Below are positions 1 through 11,400 of a DNA stretch of 64,000 nt, piece by piece. Origin of the DNA: Sphaerolaimus hirsutus (taxonomy: Eukaryota > Nematoda > Chromadorea > Monhysterida > Sphaerolaimidae); the NCBI GenBank assembly GCA_964036195.1, contig OZ038455.1:2931855-2995854 (forward strand), given 5' to 3'. Below the pieces are notes generated by a model. It saw nothing but the letters and a program-made list of their open reading frames with translations, searched no databases and had not been told where the DNA came from. A program made the translations under genes and the position numbers. Within the stretch, counting starts at the first letter, position 1, and the number at the start of each line of letters is the position of its first letter.

Positions 1-69
1 CTGTATTCAACTTCCAAAATGATTTTTTGAAAATTGATTGATTCTTCGTTTGAAAAAAACTTTATACAG

Positions 70-161
70 GCTATGTTCGCGAGTTATGTGCCAGAAATCG
101 TGGAACTTATTGGCGCCAGGCCAAAATATGCCGGAGAATATCGATCAGAAACGGGGAAACG
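70..161 (+). CDS. slo: Extra copy of BK-channel exon 8 at a contig end (S6 and gating linker)
   Basis: The 92 bases are identical to exon 8 of the slowpoke gene at 13540-13631, with the same acceptor (tttatacag) and donor (gtaagtg). They encode the end of S6 and the S6-RCK1 linker ([15 protein letters not shown] and onward). The flanking intron sequence is alike but not identical: the copy lacks about 13 bases before the acceptor and diverges a few bases after the donor. Only this exon is present before the contig stops at the N gap, 7.6 kb upstream of exon 1 of the complete gene. I infer an unmerged second haplotype or a tandem gene copy whose neighbours lie left of the window, not a working exon of the gene to the right. 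Confidence 0.85.
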
Positions 162-185
162 GTAAGTGTGTTGGGGGCAATATAG

Positions 186-385
186 NNNNNNNNNNNNNNN
201 NNNNNNNNNNNNNNNNNNNNNNNNNNNNNNNNNNNNNNNNNNNNNNNNNNNNNNNNNNNNNNNNNNNNNNNNNNNNNNNNNNNNNNNNNNNNNNNNNNNN
301 NNNNNNNNNNNNNNNNNNNNNNNNNNNNNNNNNNNNNNNNNNNNNNNNNNNNNNNNNNNNNNNNNNNNNNNNNNNNNNNNNNNNN
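186..385. other. Scaffold gap of 200 N
   Basis: Exactly 200 undetermined bases. The round size suggests an arbitrary scaffolding gap, so the true distance and even the adjacency of the two flanks are unknown. Confidence 0.98.
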
Positions 386-437
386 GAGCACTTAAAATGA
401 TCAGAATGATGTGGCAATCACTTTTATGAAGCAATTA

Positions 438-1356
438 CATGGTCGGGCTGAAAAGTCCCCGGGCAGTGCTCGCCATTCGCGCTATGGGTAAGCTACGGTT
501 ATAAAATTTTAACACGTTAATATATCAGGTGTTTTGAGTTTTCACCCAAAATTTCGCCCCTCTAGCTCCACCCACTGCGGAACTGTGGGGGGTTACAATT
601 TCGGTCATTTTGTACTGATGTACAAATGGTGCTCTAGCTCAACGCTGCTTTAAGTTGTGATCATGAAACTTTGGCTAGTGTAAGCCACCAGTGTTGGCAA
701 TGTGCCAGCACTAACCAACATTAGCTATGATATCATAAGCGTAGTCCATATTGCCATTACTGTCACTACTCTCACTACCAAATTCATCATTCTGCCTCTA
801 CGGTTGGTCAATACAGCTTAATACAGGAGGCGTTTTTCATGCACACTACTGTTGAACACAGGTAATGTGAACCACTACAGATTAGTAATGAAACACAAAT
901 GAAATTTAATTGACATAATAATTTACTGCACATTTCAAAACAACATTAAAATCACTGCAATACAACACGATCTCAGATGATCACCAAAAACATCCATCAC
1001 AGTTCCCACGTTTCTTGCACATCACCCTGATCTGCATATTAATTTTACCTTAATAGAAATGATATTGATGAAAGTGTTGAATACTATCAGCACATTGCCA
1101 ACACTGGTGGCTTACACTAGCCAAAGTTTCATGATCACAACTTAAATCAGCGTTGAGCTGGAGCACCATTTGTACATCAGTACAAAATGACCGAAATTTT
1201 AACCCACACAGTTCCGCAGTGGGTTGAGCTAGAGGGGTGAAATTTTGGGTGAAAACTCAAAACACCTGATATATTAAGGTGTTAAAATTTTATAACCGTA
1301 GCTTACACCTAGCGCGAATGGCGAGCACTGCCCGGGGACTTTTCAGCCCGACCATG
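438..1356. mobile_element. Foldback TIR element, arms about 275 bp, TA target site
   Basis: The left arm from CATGGTCGGGCTGAAAAG (438 to about 715) returns as its reverse complement at about 1075-1356, ending CTTTTCAGCCCGACCATG. TA flanks both ends (436-437 and 1357-1358), as for Tc1/mariner or PIF-like target duplications. The arms differ at scattered sites, so the copy is not new. The 360-bp centre shows no open frame. Non-autonomous; the family name is not known to me. Confidence 0.8.
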
Positions 1357-1689
1357 TACAATGATTACAAATGAAAAATAAAATATTTAATTCACTGCAA
1401 TGTCCATAGCCACTATTGTCTACTGACAGCTGTACAGAGAATGGAACTATCTCTGTCATAAACTGACAACAAATTTTGAACAAACAAGTAAGATAAATAT
1501 AAAATATAAAAATGATTTAAAATTCAACAAAATTTTAGATTCGCTCATCAGATCACGTATCGGGTATAATGGATTTCACAGTAGGTATATTTATTTGATG
1601 GGAGGTTTACAAAATAGGTAAAAACGGTTGGGTAAATATATCGCTGTTTTTTGAAATATGATAAAGCACATACTATGGACAAAATTGCA

Positions 1690-1935
1690 CAGCAGATGAA
1701 GCCTTGGCCGGTGCCTTTCCCGGTGCCTTTTACTTGGCCCTGGTGCTAGCACCTTTGGCACCGGCAAAAAAATGGCACGGCACCGCACCGGCACCGGTGC
1801 TATTCTGAAAAAAATGGCACCGGCACCGGCATGGCACCCCTGAAGATTGCAATGGCACCGCACCAGCACCGGTGCTGGTGCCCTTCGGTGCCAAGCACCG
1901 GGGCACCGGTGCCCCGGTGCCTTTACATCACTATG
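1690..1935. repeat. GGCACC/GGTGCC palindromic short-repeat core, end of a TAGTGATG-type MITE
   Basis: Dense alternation of GGCACCGG and CCGGTGCC hexamer palindromes, closing with tttacatcacta, the same kind of end (CATCACTA) seen in the hAT-type MITEs at 9266 and 49384. A related copy lies at 33801-34093. The left end and target duplication could not be read. The stretch from here to 3040 holds no gene that I can support. Confidence 0.55.
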
Positions 1936-3043
1936 CTACGAATTGGGTTGGGCTTTGAACTTTGAACTGGCGTCGAGCTTTGAATTGGGATGGGAACCAG
2001 TTGACATGTGGCGTAATTATCAACTACTGAGTGTACAGCCAACATTACACACATTTTCGCAAATGTCCCTCTTTCTCTAATATCAATCTACCAGAATGAA
2101 CAAATACCAAAAATGTGTAGCCATCCCTCCCAAAGCGCTGGCATTGTTTTGAAAACTGTGCATCGCATGCTTAGCCGTGTACAATTGGATGTGAAATGTG
2201 TCCCTCTGTGACTGCACTAGTTCTATTGGTGTCGGCGTGGGGGGGGGGGTAGTGATGTGATAGAGCTGCCCAAATGGAAATGCATGTGATGCGGGATTTT
2301 GATGCAGACTTGGTCATTGGGTTTTGGGGGGTGGCGATAATCATGCATGAGATTGAGTGTGATGAGTGGTGAAGTGTTGTGAAGTGTTGGTGAATCGGTG
2401 CAAAAAGTGGGTTTGAGAAATTTTGAGATCCGACGATGCGTGTGCTTTGAAGTGTGTAAAAGTCTCTTCATAAGTATACTGGGTCACTTCCATGCGCATA
2501 AAGCAGTTGCACATGCATCAGAAACCAACTTTGTCACTCCCAATGTAAAAATCAAATGTGTAGATAGACTGTTGCAAAATTGCAAAAATGTATTGCAAAT
2601 ACAACATTGCAAAATTGAAGTTTTGGTTCACAGAAACAGACAGTAGGCACTTGAGGTTTGTGCTGCAATTGCAACAGATTTGTCGATATTTGCCTTTGCA
2701 TTTAGCCGTCACTGCTAACAATGTGCTGGTGCAAATCTGGTTCGTGGTGGAAGAAACACCAAAAAAAGTGAGAAGGGAAAATGAGAAACAAATTAAGAGG
2801 TGAAATGAGAGGTGAATCTTTCTCATTTAAGTGTTCTCAAGCCGTTTTTATTTCTCCACTTGCCGAATTGACCCCAGAAAACCCCAAAATGCCCCACCGC
2901 CCACCCCACCCCCAAACAATGCCGTATCCAAATTTGGTCGGGTTGGAAACAGAAGCGCGGCGCGCATGCATTTTATTGTCCATGTGATGAGCCCCGCACG
3001 CATGACTGGACTCGAGTGGGCCCCATTAGCATTGGCAATTCGA

Positions 3044-3113
3044 CCCGGCCTTTTGACCCGGGTTTTTGACCCGGGTTTTTGACCCGGGTTTTTGACCCGG
3101 GTTTTTTGACGCG
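3044..3113. repeat. GACCCGGGTTTTT tandem repeat
   Basis: Five imperfect tandem units of gacccgggttttt. A related degenerate tract (cgggtcgggtcaaaa) occurs at 12800-12890 in a slowpoke intron. Probably the core of another low-complexity MITE. Confidence 0.6.
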
Positions 3114-3270
3114 ACATGCTGGGAAATTCAATTATTTTTATGGGTAAGGGTAACCCTATTGTTTGTTTTTGAAATTACGCCAGACATTTTAAACATTCAA
3201 TATTGTTGTTCTTGTCAGTAGTTTTTCACTGAGGAATTATTTCAGGGAGAGAGCGGTTAAATTTGATGTA

Positions 3271-4264
3271 CCGTATATCCTCGAATAAGTCCCCCCTCGA
3301 ATCACTCCCCCTCGAATAACTCCCCCCTCGAATAATTCCCCCCTCGAATAACTCCCCCCACTTCGATGAGTAGAAAACATTACACAACATATCACCTTTA
3401 CAAAAAACGTTTGATGTACCTATTTAATATGTAAATACAGGGGTGGGCATTTTCAGTTACCGCTGGAAAAACGCGATAGCTTGAGCTACGGTTGAGCTAT
3501 CACAGTGAAATTTTAACACAATATAGTAGACTCCATAGGACACCTATTCTGAAGTTTGCAACCCAAACGGGCACATTTTGGGTGAGTTGTGGAACACACA
3601 GTTTTTAGTGTAATTTTGTGACTCGGCGTCACGATAGGATAAATCAAGGGTGGCATTTGAGGGGGGGGGGGGGGGGGGGTCACTGGCTTTGGCGTCGTCC
3701 CAATCTGTCGTACATTGGCCGATTTTGATGCCCTTTGAGTAAATATGTTGGGGTTTGGGGTCGGGGCTACGACCAAATTCTTTTTTTTTCTCGAACAGTA
3801 CCCCAGTCCCGAGATAAAGGGGGTTAAGACACAAAATTACACAAAAAAACTGTGTGTTCCATAACCCACACAAAATGTGGCCGTTTTGGTTGCAAACTTC
3901 AGAATAGGTGTCCTATGGAGTCTACTCGATTGTGTTAAAATTTCATTGTGATAGCTCAACCATAGCTCAAGCTATCGCGTTTTTCCAGCGGTAACTGAAA
4001 ATGCCCACCCCTGTATATCATTATCTTGCAGTTAGAGTTCACTAATATTGATATCACTGCTTTAATTGTGAATTTTGCATTCCTACAAATAGTTTATGTC
4101 ACCAAAATTACCCCATTTGTGCAGTAAATTGATCATACATTTTACTGAAAATTCTGACGAAAAACGACTTGCCCATCGAATAACTCCGCCCTCTCGAATA
4201 ACCCCCCGCCCCCTCAAAAACTTCTAAGGAAAAAAATCACTCCCCGCGGTTCTAGGATATACGG
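3271..4264. mobile_element. CGTATTTCC-family MITE, interrupted by a nested element
   Basis: Begins CCGTATATCCTCGAATAA and ends with the complementary GGATATACGG, between TA dinucleotides. Internal sub-repeats of tcgaataactcccccc are typical of this family, which is scattered through the window. A second TIR element (3438-4013) has jumped into it. Confidence 0.75.
3438..4013. mobile_element. CAGGGGTGGGCA TIR element (copy 1), nested
   Basis: TIRs start CAGGGGTGGGCATTTTCAG and continue inward for well over 100 bp; TA lies directly outside both ends (3436-3437, 4014-4015). A second copy with the same arms and TA flanks is at 24899-25462. Inserted in the CGTATTTCC-family element 3271-4264. Contains a 20-base run of G near 3660. 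Confidence 0.8.
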
Positions 4265-4828
4265 TACTTCAGCTATTTCCTGATCTGTATTTTCATAAAA
4301 ATGAATTATCAGTTTATTGTATGAATGGGCTTTAATTAGTTCTACAAATCGGTAGGTAAGAATAAAAAATCCATACTTCAAATGATGAAGTCAACACTAA
4401 ATAGTGAACATTAGCGCGAGGTGCCTATCACTGGAAATCTACAACAAAAAACACCTCTACCCACTATGAGCTAGCCAACAGCTTTTTCAAAAACTTTTAT
4501 AAAACTCAAAATATTCTCAAAAATCAGCTCGAATTGTCTAACAAATTCACGCTTCCATTTCGGGCCCAGTTCCAATTTCGATTCCGCTGTCAACTGCTAT
4601 CAGTATTTTGTTTGCAGTTGCTACAATTCAATTTCACAAAGTTATCCCCCTTCCCGCGTACTATGTGTTTTCCTAACTTGGTTTCTATCCGTTAGATCAC
4701 CGCCGGATTTGTTTGGTGGGGGTGGCTCAATTAACATAATCTTTTACATTGAATGGCATGTGTTATATTGTAGGAGGGCACCTCCATTTGAATGGCATGT
4801 TTTGCTTCATTTTCACTCATGAAGAAAA

Positions 4829-5108
4829 AATGGCAGCCTCTAATAGAACTTCAGGTAGAAATTATGTTGGAATAGTGCCAAAATATGAAATTATACCAAA
4901 AATGGACAGCAAGAGTCTTCAAAAGGTCAAAAAGAATAATTTAGAAGCTCCTTTTGTTTTCATATTTTATTTTGTTTTAATTGTTGCTTTGATATGGGCT
5001 GCATCATATTATAATGATCAAAAGATATGCGATATAGTTTATCAATGCTCATCATATCATGAAGGTCCAATGTCTGTGAAATATGCTTCAAAAATGGACT
5101 GGCTTTAA
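4829..5108 (+). CDS. Small predicted single-pass membrane protein inside a TIR element
   Basis: A 92-codon open frame starting MAASNRTSGRNYVG. Residues about 52-72 (FVFIFYFVLIVALIWAASYY) form one clear hydrophobic segment, preceded by a lysine-rich stretch, as expected of a type II or tail-proximal membrane protein. The C-terminal part has two cysteines and no motif that I recognise. There is no obvious splice junction and no homology that I can name. It lies inside a TIR element, so it may be an element-borne gene, a captured host fragment or a chance frame. Confidence 0.35.
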
Positions 5109-5394
5109 CTTTCTGCTAAGCTTTGTGACTGCTTTCACTACAATCACACTGGAGTCACTAATTAATGTCACTTCATTGCAATATACACTTTTTGGAATGA
5201 ACCAGACCATGGTCAAATCAAGTTTTTTATCTCAAACTTTCCAAAGTCAAAAACAAGTTTTCCACTGACAGCCACCTGATACTTATACAATGGCTTCAAC
5301 AATTTGCTCCTAAAACACTGTGACATTCAAATTGTGAAGACAGAAATTGTGAAAGTGTGCAAATACTATATTTCTTTTAATACAAGGGTGCCAT

Positions 5395-5950
5395 AAGGTT
5401 TCAAACGGGATTGACTTTTTGGGATCGGGATCGGGATTTTTTTTGAGATTTCGGGATCGGGATCGGGATTGTTTCAGGATCGGGATCGGGATTGGTATTT
5501 TGAGATTTCAGGATCGGGATCGGGATCGGGATTCGCCAGGATTGGGGTCATGGGATTGGGATCGGGATTGGGATTGGCATTTTTTTGGGATCGGGATTAG
5601 GGTCTAGGGGTAGAGATTTTCGTCACTGTTCTGGCATTCACAGTTGTTCATAAAGGTCTCAAAACACTGTTGGATGCCAGAAAAGTGACATAAAATGGAC
5701 ACTGGGGGTTTGTGTTCACATTTTTGCACGCAAAAATGTCATTATTTCACTTTTTATAATTTCCACTATTTTTTCCAGGATCGGGATCCCGGACTTGGGA
5801 GATTCTCGTAATCGGGATCGGGATTGGTATTTTTGGATTTCGGGATCGGGATCGGGATTGGGGTTTCGGGATCGGGATCGGGATCGGGACTGCTAAATCC
5901 CGGAATTTCACTGGATCCGGGATCGGGATTGGGATCCCGTTTGAACCCTA
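5395..5950. mobile_element. hAT-type MITE with (GGGATC)n core, 8-bp target duplication GGTGCCAT
   Basis: GGTGCCAT is duplicated exactly at 5387-5394 and 5951-5958. The TIRs are AAGGTTTCAAACGGGA on the left and the complement of TAGGGTTCAAACGGGA on the right. The interior near both ends is a degenerate (GGGATC)n array; the middle 130 bp are unique. The 8-bp duplication and TAGGG-type ends indicate the hAT superfamily. Same family as 27600-28376, whose core is (GGGACC)n. Confidence 0.85.
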
Positions 5951-7447
5951 GGTGCCATTATATTTTTCATCAAATTTTTAGCTGCCATTCTATTGGAGAC
6001 TGCCATACTTTCACAAATTTTCTCACTCTTTTTTACTTTCACATTTACTTTTTACAGGTATTTTGTTCAATAAATCAGCATCAATTGGATATTTAATATG
6101 TATTTTTTTGCCCTGAACTTTCTCTCCATCTATTTTTTGTAATATTCTTGCATCTTCACACCCATCAAATGTAAGTTCTACTTGCCATTCAATCGGAGGA
6201 TGCCAATTCCATGCCATTCTATCATTTTCATGAGTGCAGAAATGTGCCAAAACCAATTGGAGGTGCCCTTTTATTGTAGGTATGCTGTTCTATTAGAAGA
6301 AATACAGTAACTAAAAAGAAAAACATACCTAAATGTGACATGATAGCATTCTAGAACATCACCCATGACCTCAGGCTGGAAAAAGATACAAAATAATACA
6401 CTGTGCCATCTTGTTCTACTTACTTATTATTACTTTAACTTTAAATACAAATGTGAATGGACAGATTCCATTTTTTTACAACTGATTTTATCCAATCCAA
6501 ACAATTGAATCCTTGAATGATCTACATACATCTTTTTGGCTCAGTGCCAAACTTTTGGTGAATTGGTGTGCATTATGGCATTATGACACATGTGTTTCAT
6601 TGAAATGTTTCATTACATACAATTATGTAGTGAAAAGCCCATCAAAATTGACACATTGGTCCCATACATGCCAGTTTTCAACAGAAATTGCAAACTCTCA
6701 TAAATCAGGTATTTATAAACTTATTAACCACAATAACGTGTCCGTCAACTACAGTTGACTGAGATATAAATAGCTCATTCTAGTAAATTAAGACGCGTTC
6801 AAAGTTAATATATGTGTTTTCAAAGCTGTGGTTGAAATCAAGTGTGTGTGTGTGTAGGCATGTAAAAAAAAGTAGATGAGTCACCACTTTAAAAATCCCA
6901 AAATCCACCGACCAAATCTGTGCGCATTTTACGGCCCAGAATTCAGAACCGAGTGCTAGCTACTCACTTCACTTGATACGACTTTTGAGTGTAGATGACT
7001 TTCTGCATGCGAAAGATCAAAGGTAATAAATCAGGCGGTGCATGCAAGGTATGCTTGAAAAAGTGTGCCCGTAATTTCCCAGGAAGAAATCTATCATAAA
7101 AAGTGAACTTTAGTTCCTGATATCTACGCTGTATTTGGCTTGATGGATGAAATGGAATTCTGAATGCTGAAAATTGTCTACATTTCGATTGGAAATTAAT
7201 TGATTAAAAACACATTTAAAATTGCGGAAAGTCTAGCCGCGGGTGTGCAAAATGTCTTATGCAGATAGAGCGACGCATTTATTGGACGCAAGGACGCTTG
7301 CTTGTCCGCAATCGTGAGTTTTTTGGAATTAATTGCGGTGAACATTTTTGAAAAAATTGGTTTTTTTTAACTTTTAAAAATTTAAACTGAGCTGTAAAAA
7401 CGTTGGCTGAGGATCATTGATGAAATCTAAAAAATAGAAAAAATCAA

Positions 7448-7546
7448 CCGTATTTCTACGAAATACCCCTTCCCACTCGAAATACCCCCTCCCTCAAAAT
7501 TTCAACTATGAAAAAATAAACCCCCAGCTATTTTGAGGAAATACGG
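7448..7546. mobile_element. CGTATTTCC-family MITE, short copy
   Basis: Starts CCGTATTTCTACGAAATA and ends GAGGAAATACGG, 99 bp. It lies about 250 bp before the first slowpoke exon. The sequence from 6290 to 7447 holds no supported gene. Confidence 0.7.
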
Positions 7547-7801
7547 TAGGTAGGTAGTTAAAATGGAATGTATTTACATAGGAAAAACCTAATCCAATAG
7601 AATGCACCTAAAACAATTCTCACAAAGCATTTATTCCTAGACCCCATAACCATCACAAAATTACTCAAATATTCACAATGCATTCACAAAAAAACTTTTT
7701 AACCTTCACCCCCCCCCCCCAACACTGAAACATCCCACCTCAAATACGCCCCCCCCAATTTAAGCTCCGCCTTCACACTAACCGCATCAGAACAAGCCTG
7801 C

Positions 7802-8443
7802 ATGTCAGAGAGAAAATACTGGCTTTTTCTCCTATCATCTCTGTGCACATTTTGCGGACTTATGGTCCTCGTGGTTTGTTGGCGCATTGCCAGCACTTTG
7901 TGCACCCCCGCAACTGCGAACAAGGGGGGTGCCAATTCTAATGATAATAATAATGCTAATAATAAAGTGCCTGTAGTGGGGCAACAGGAAAATATTGGTT
8001 TGGCTGTGAATAATTTGGGGATAGACGAGGGGATGAGGGATGACTTTGGGGGTGAGTGGGTGGTTTAGTGATGTTTTTTATTGTGATTTTTAATATCCAT
8101 TTTCCAGACTTACGTGACTACTAATGAAAAAATGTCATTTAATGACAATGTATTTTAGATGTGAGGTCTGTTTTGAAAAGACGTTCTCGATGCTATCGTA
8201 TTTTCACAGTTCACAGTAAACGGTTTTGCAGAGTGAGTTTGCAACAGCCTTTAAAATCATAATAATGAACACCAGATTCCTTGAAAACCCCAAGCTTCAG
8301 CCTACACACAGGAAATGCTCCCTACCCCTCCAAAAACCCTACAAACCTCCAGGTGACTCAGATGGACACACTGCCCTACTCACTGAAGATGGCATTAAGC
8401 CAAGTTTAGACTGCCCAAAAACTGAACCTGAGTGGGTCGGCAG
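7802..8443 (+). CDS. slo: slo exons 1-2: S0 segment and S0-S1 cytosolic loop
   Basis: Exon 1 (7802-8051) encodes [10 protein letters not shown] and the hydrophobic S0 helix, then a low-complexity Asn-rich loop; its donor is gtgagt. Exon 2 (best 5' edge 8248, which gives the right phase; 8301 would not) encodes a polar, Pro-rich stretch ending EPEWVGR before gtgagt at 8444. Exon 2 has no counterpart that I recognise in fly or human BK, so it could be lineage-specific or alternatively used. S0 puts the N-terminus outside and is where beta subunits contact the channel in known BK proteins. Confidence 0.75.
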
Positions 8444-11400
8444 GTGAGTGACAGTCACAATTGGTGACAGTCACTTAGTTGTAGCGGGGGTAACGATTTG
8501 TCACAAAGAATCTGGATGATAAATGATAAATAAAATTACCATGATAAATTTGTATTATAGCAGTAGCTGTTCTAAATGAGACTTATTACATTTCTTACTG
8601 ATTTCCCCCCCTCCAAAAAAAGAGGTAGATTTATTGACGATTTATTTATGTTGAAGATTTTTTTGACAACTGTCGAAATTGTCAATGTGGTCAAAATGTG
8701 ACAACAAAATCGAGAAAACTCGGAAAATGGTGAAAAATGTCTGTGACCAATTCTAGGTTCTTCGCTAAACTAAGTGTTCAAAATTTTGGACTTATCTACT
8801 TTCAGAAGTAGACGCTTCATTTGCACAACATCAAAAAACAATTCAAAAAAACACAGACACGTATCAGTGAGAACAGAAATCCGAGATTGGGCAGGGGAAT
8901 TGATATCCGGTCAAACTAGGGTTGGGCAAATTGTAGTAGTGTTGGTATTTGCGCTGAATGTTGGCTCAATGGTTTTGCTGCTGATCGATGCTAGCAGGTG
9001 TGTTTCATAAAGTGACAAGTGACATGTGACCTTTTCAGTAATTGGTAACAAGTAAACTGATGAGTAATGTGTTTAAAACTCATCACTTTACATAATATGT
9101 TATATTTCCTCAAAAAATATAATAAATAAAAAAATAAAAAATAAAAATATAGAGGTTTATAAATTCATAGTGGCCATTTTGAGAGGGGGGGGGGCTATTT
9201 CGAGGGAGGCGGTATTTCGATGGGGGTATATCGAGGAAATGCGGTAATTTTAATTGTCACCTAACTAGTGATGGAAAAGCGCCAGAAAAAATGGCGCCAG
9301 GCGCCAAGGGCGCCATGGCGCCATCCAGAAAGTGGGCGCCAAGCGCCAAGGGCGCCACAGAAAAAGGGCGCCAGGCGCCAAGGGCGCCATGGCGCCATTC
9401 GGAAAGTGGGCGCCAGGCGCCAGGGGCGCCACGGATAGAGGGCGCCAAGCGCCAAGGGCGCCATGGCGCCATTAGGAAAATAGGGCGCCAGGCGCCAAGG
9501 GCGCCAGGAAAAATAAGTGCCTACAACACCCTGCTTGGGCTAAAAATGTTGCTACAGCACCGTGGTACACGCATTCAAGTAGTAATTCGCGTTCTTCAGG
9601 ATGTAATGAACAAAAACACATCTGGCAACAAAAAATTTTTCAATAAAATCCACATGACGAATTAAAACACAATGGAAATTGTCATTTGATAACAATCCAT
9701 TCACTTCAAATAGGCTTTTCCAATCAATATTTCCTTGAAATGGACAAAAACGGAATTGCAACGATTTGAATCCTTTTTTTTATAATTTTGCAAGTTCGAC
9801 GGTCCATCACTCTGTCATCTGATCCGTCAGACACATCTTATGAAACGTTGGATGAAAGATTTCCACCGACTCACACCACTTCGTCCATTTTTCTGACGAA
9901 TTTAGATCATCCACAGATGCATTTTTCATTATTTTTTTCATTTACACAGCACTCACCTTGAAACCCTGCTGGCGCCTTTTTGGCGCCCTTTTAAAGCAGG
10001 GCGCCAGGCGCCAAGGGCGCCACGGAAAAAGGGCGCCAAGCGCCAAGGGCGCCATGGCGCCTTTCAGAATGTGGGCGCCAGGCGCCAAGGGCGCCACAGA
10101 AAAAGAGCGCCAAGCGCCAATGGCGCCATGGCGCGGCGCCCTTTGGCGCCCTCAAATGGCGCCAGCGCCATGGCGCCATTCCATCACTACACCTAACTTA
10201 ATGCACATAGCACTTTCCTTGATGCTCGATACTCATCTTCCTTGCTGAATTGGTAAATTTTTGCGATTCCAAACTTCATTAAGTGAGACAATTATGATGA
10301 TATTATTGTGAATGTCCCATCAAGTGAAATGTCCCAGGAAATGTTTCAAGTGTCAAGTCAGATAGCTAAGCAAATGAACAAATGCAAAATCAACTGACAT
10401 GTAAAATTTCAAATATAATTTTCTGGATACTTTATCTGCAACTTGAAAACTTGTAAATATCACCACTGGGCAGGTAGATGACATTTGGTAAATCATAGCC
10501 TTATCGAAATGAATGGTAGACAAGCAGTTGCTTATTTGTCAAATTTCATTCAAATTTTAGGCAACACTTTCAAGTGGAGGTTTGCGAGAAACTATCAGAT
10601 TCATATGTGCAACAAGTGGACCTGGTGTTCAACATGTTTTTCATTGTTTATTTCATTATTAGGGTTGGTTTTTTGCGCTTCTTTTTACAAATAAAATGTT
10701 CTCAATTTTCTGATAATTAATGATGGTGCCTATGCAAATCGATTTGCATGTGCAAACGAGTGCATGTGGGAATGGATGGGCTTATTGCAGCTGCATGCAC
10801 TTTACTCAAATGCTAAAGTTAGACAGCTGCGAAATGTGACCTCCTGGTAGCTCAGTCGGTTAGAGCAAGCTCAGGCATAGTGAAAGGTCCCGGGTTCGAG
10901 TCCCGGCCAGGGCGACAATATTTTTGGTAGCTTTTCTATAATCACAGAAATCTCTAATTCTCCGACAACTCACTGCTAGCTTGCTACCAGACACAAAAAA
11001 TAATGGCAGCTCACCGAAAAATGATGTGCAGCTCGCTGCCACTTGCTGGCATTTTGCAAGTGGCAGTTTCCAGCTGGCTGACAACAAATGCAACACATGG
11101 TGTTATTGACAACTTTACGCCATTGCCAACTATGCAGCTACTATTAAAGCTTTTTCAAGCTTGCAGCCACGTGCTGGAAATTCGCTGCCAACCCAGTGAC
11201 AACTTGCTGACAAATGTGCAAAAACCATTGTCAGCTGGTTGGCTACAAATTGTCAGAAATCTGTGTTTCCATGTGAATGCACCCATTTTGCACATGCAAA
11301 TACATTTGCGCAAGCACCTCGCGAAAATACCCCATCAACGTTTTTTTTGTCACGTTTCTCCACATTTTTCAGTTCGTCGCAGCGATAGACAAAGTCTGGT

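Larger units (their letters stand above)
4766..6285. mobile_element. TIR element with GGGCACCTCCA ends carrying two short open frames
   Basis: Left end reads tgtaggagggcacctcca; right end reads the complement tggaggtgcccttttattg (about 6250-6285). Similar gggcacct ends occur at 53520-53546. Between them are a plus-strand open frame (4829-5108) and a minus-strand open frame of about 64 codons ending at 6023; neither resembles a transposase to me. A hAT-type MITE (5395-5950) is nested inside. The exact ends and target duplication are not resolved. Confidence 0.5.

Noticed and set aside
5400-5600. CRISPR-like or minisatellite array of GGGATCGGGATC
   Set aside because: No spacer/repeat regularity; it is the sub-terminal array of a hAT-type MITE in an animal genome.
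8108-8158. Alternative slo exon starting after tttccag at 8107
   Set aside because: All frames meet a stop within about 50 bases and none joins the neighbouring exons in phase.
9257-9472. Overlapping minus-strand frames rich in Ala/Pro/Trp/Arg
   Set aside because: Direct translation of GCGCCA palindromes; identical artefacts appear at 9991-10179 and 50450-50774.
10841-10913. Functional tRNA gene
   Set aside because: The anticodon stem cannot form and no anticodon is defined, so I list it only as tRNA-like.
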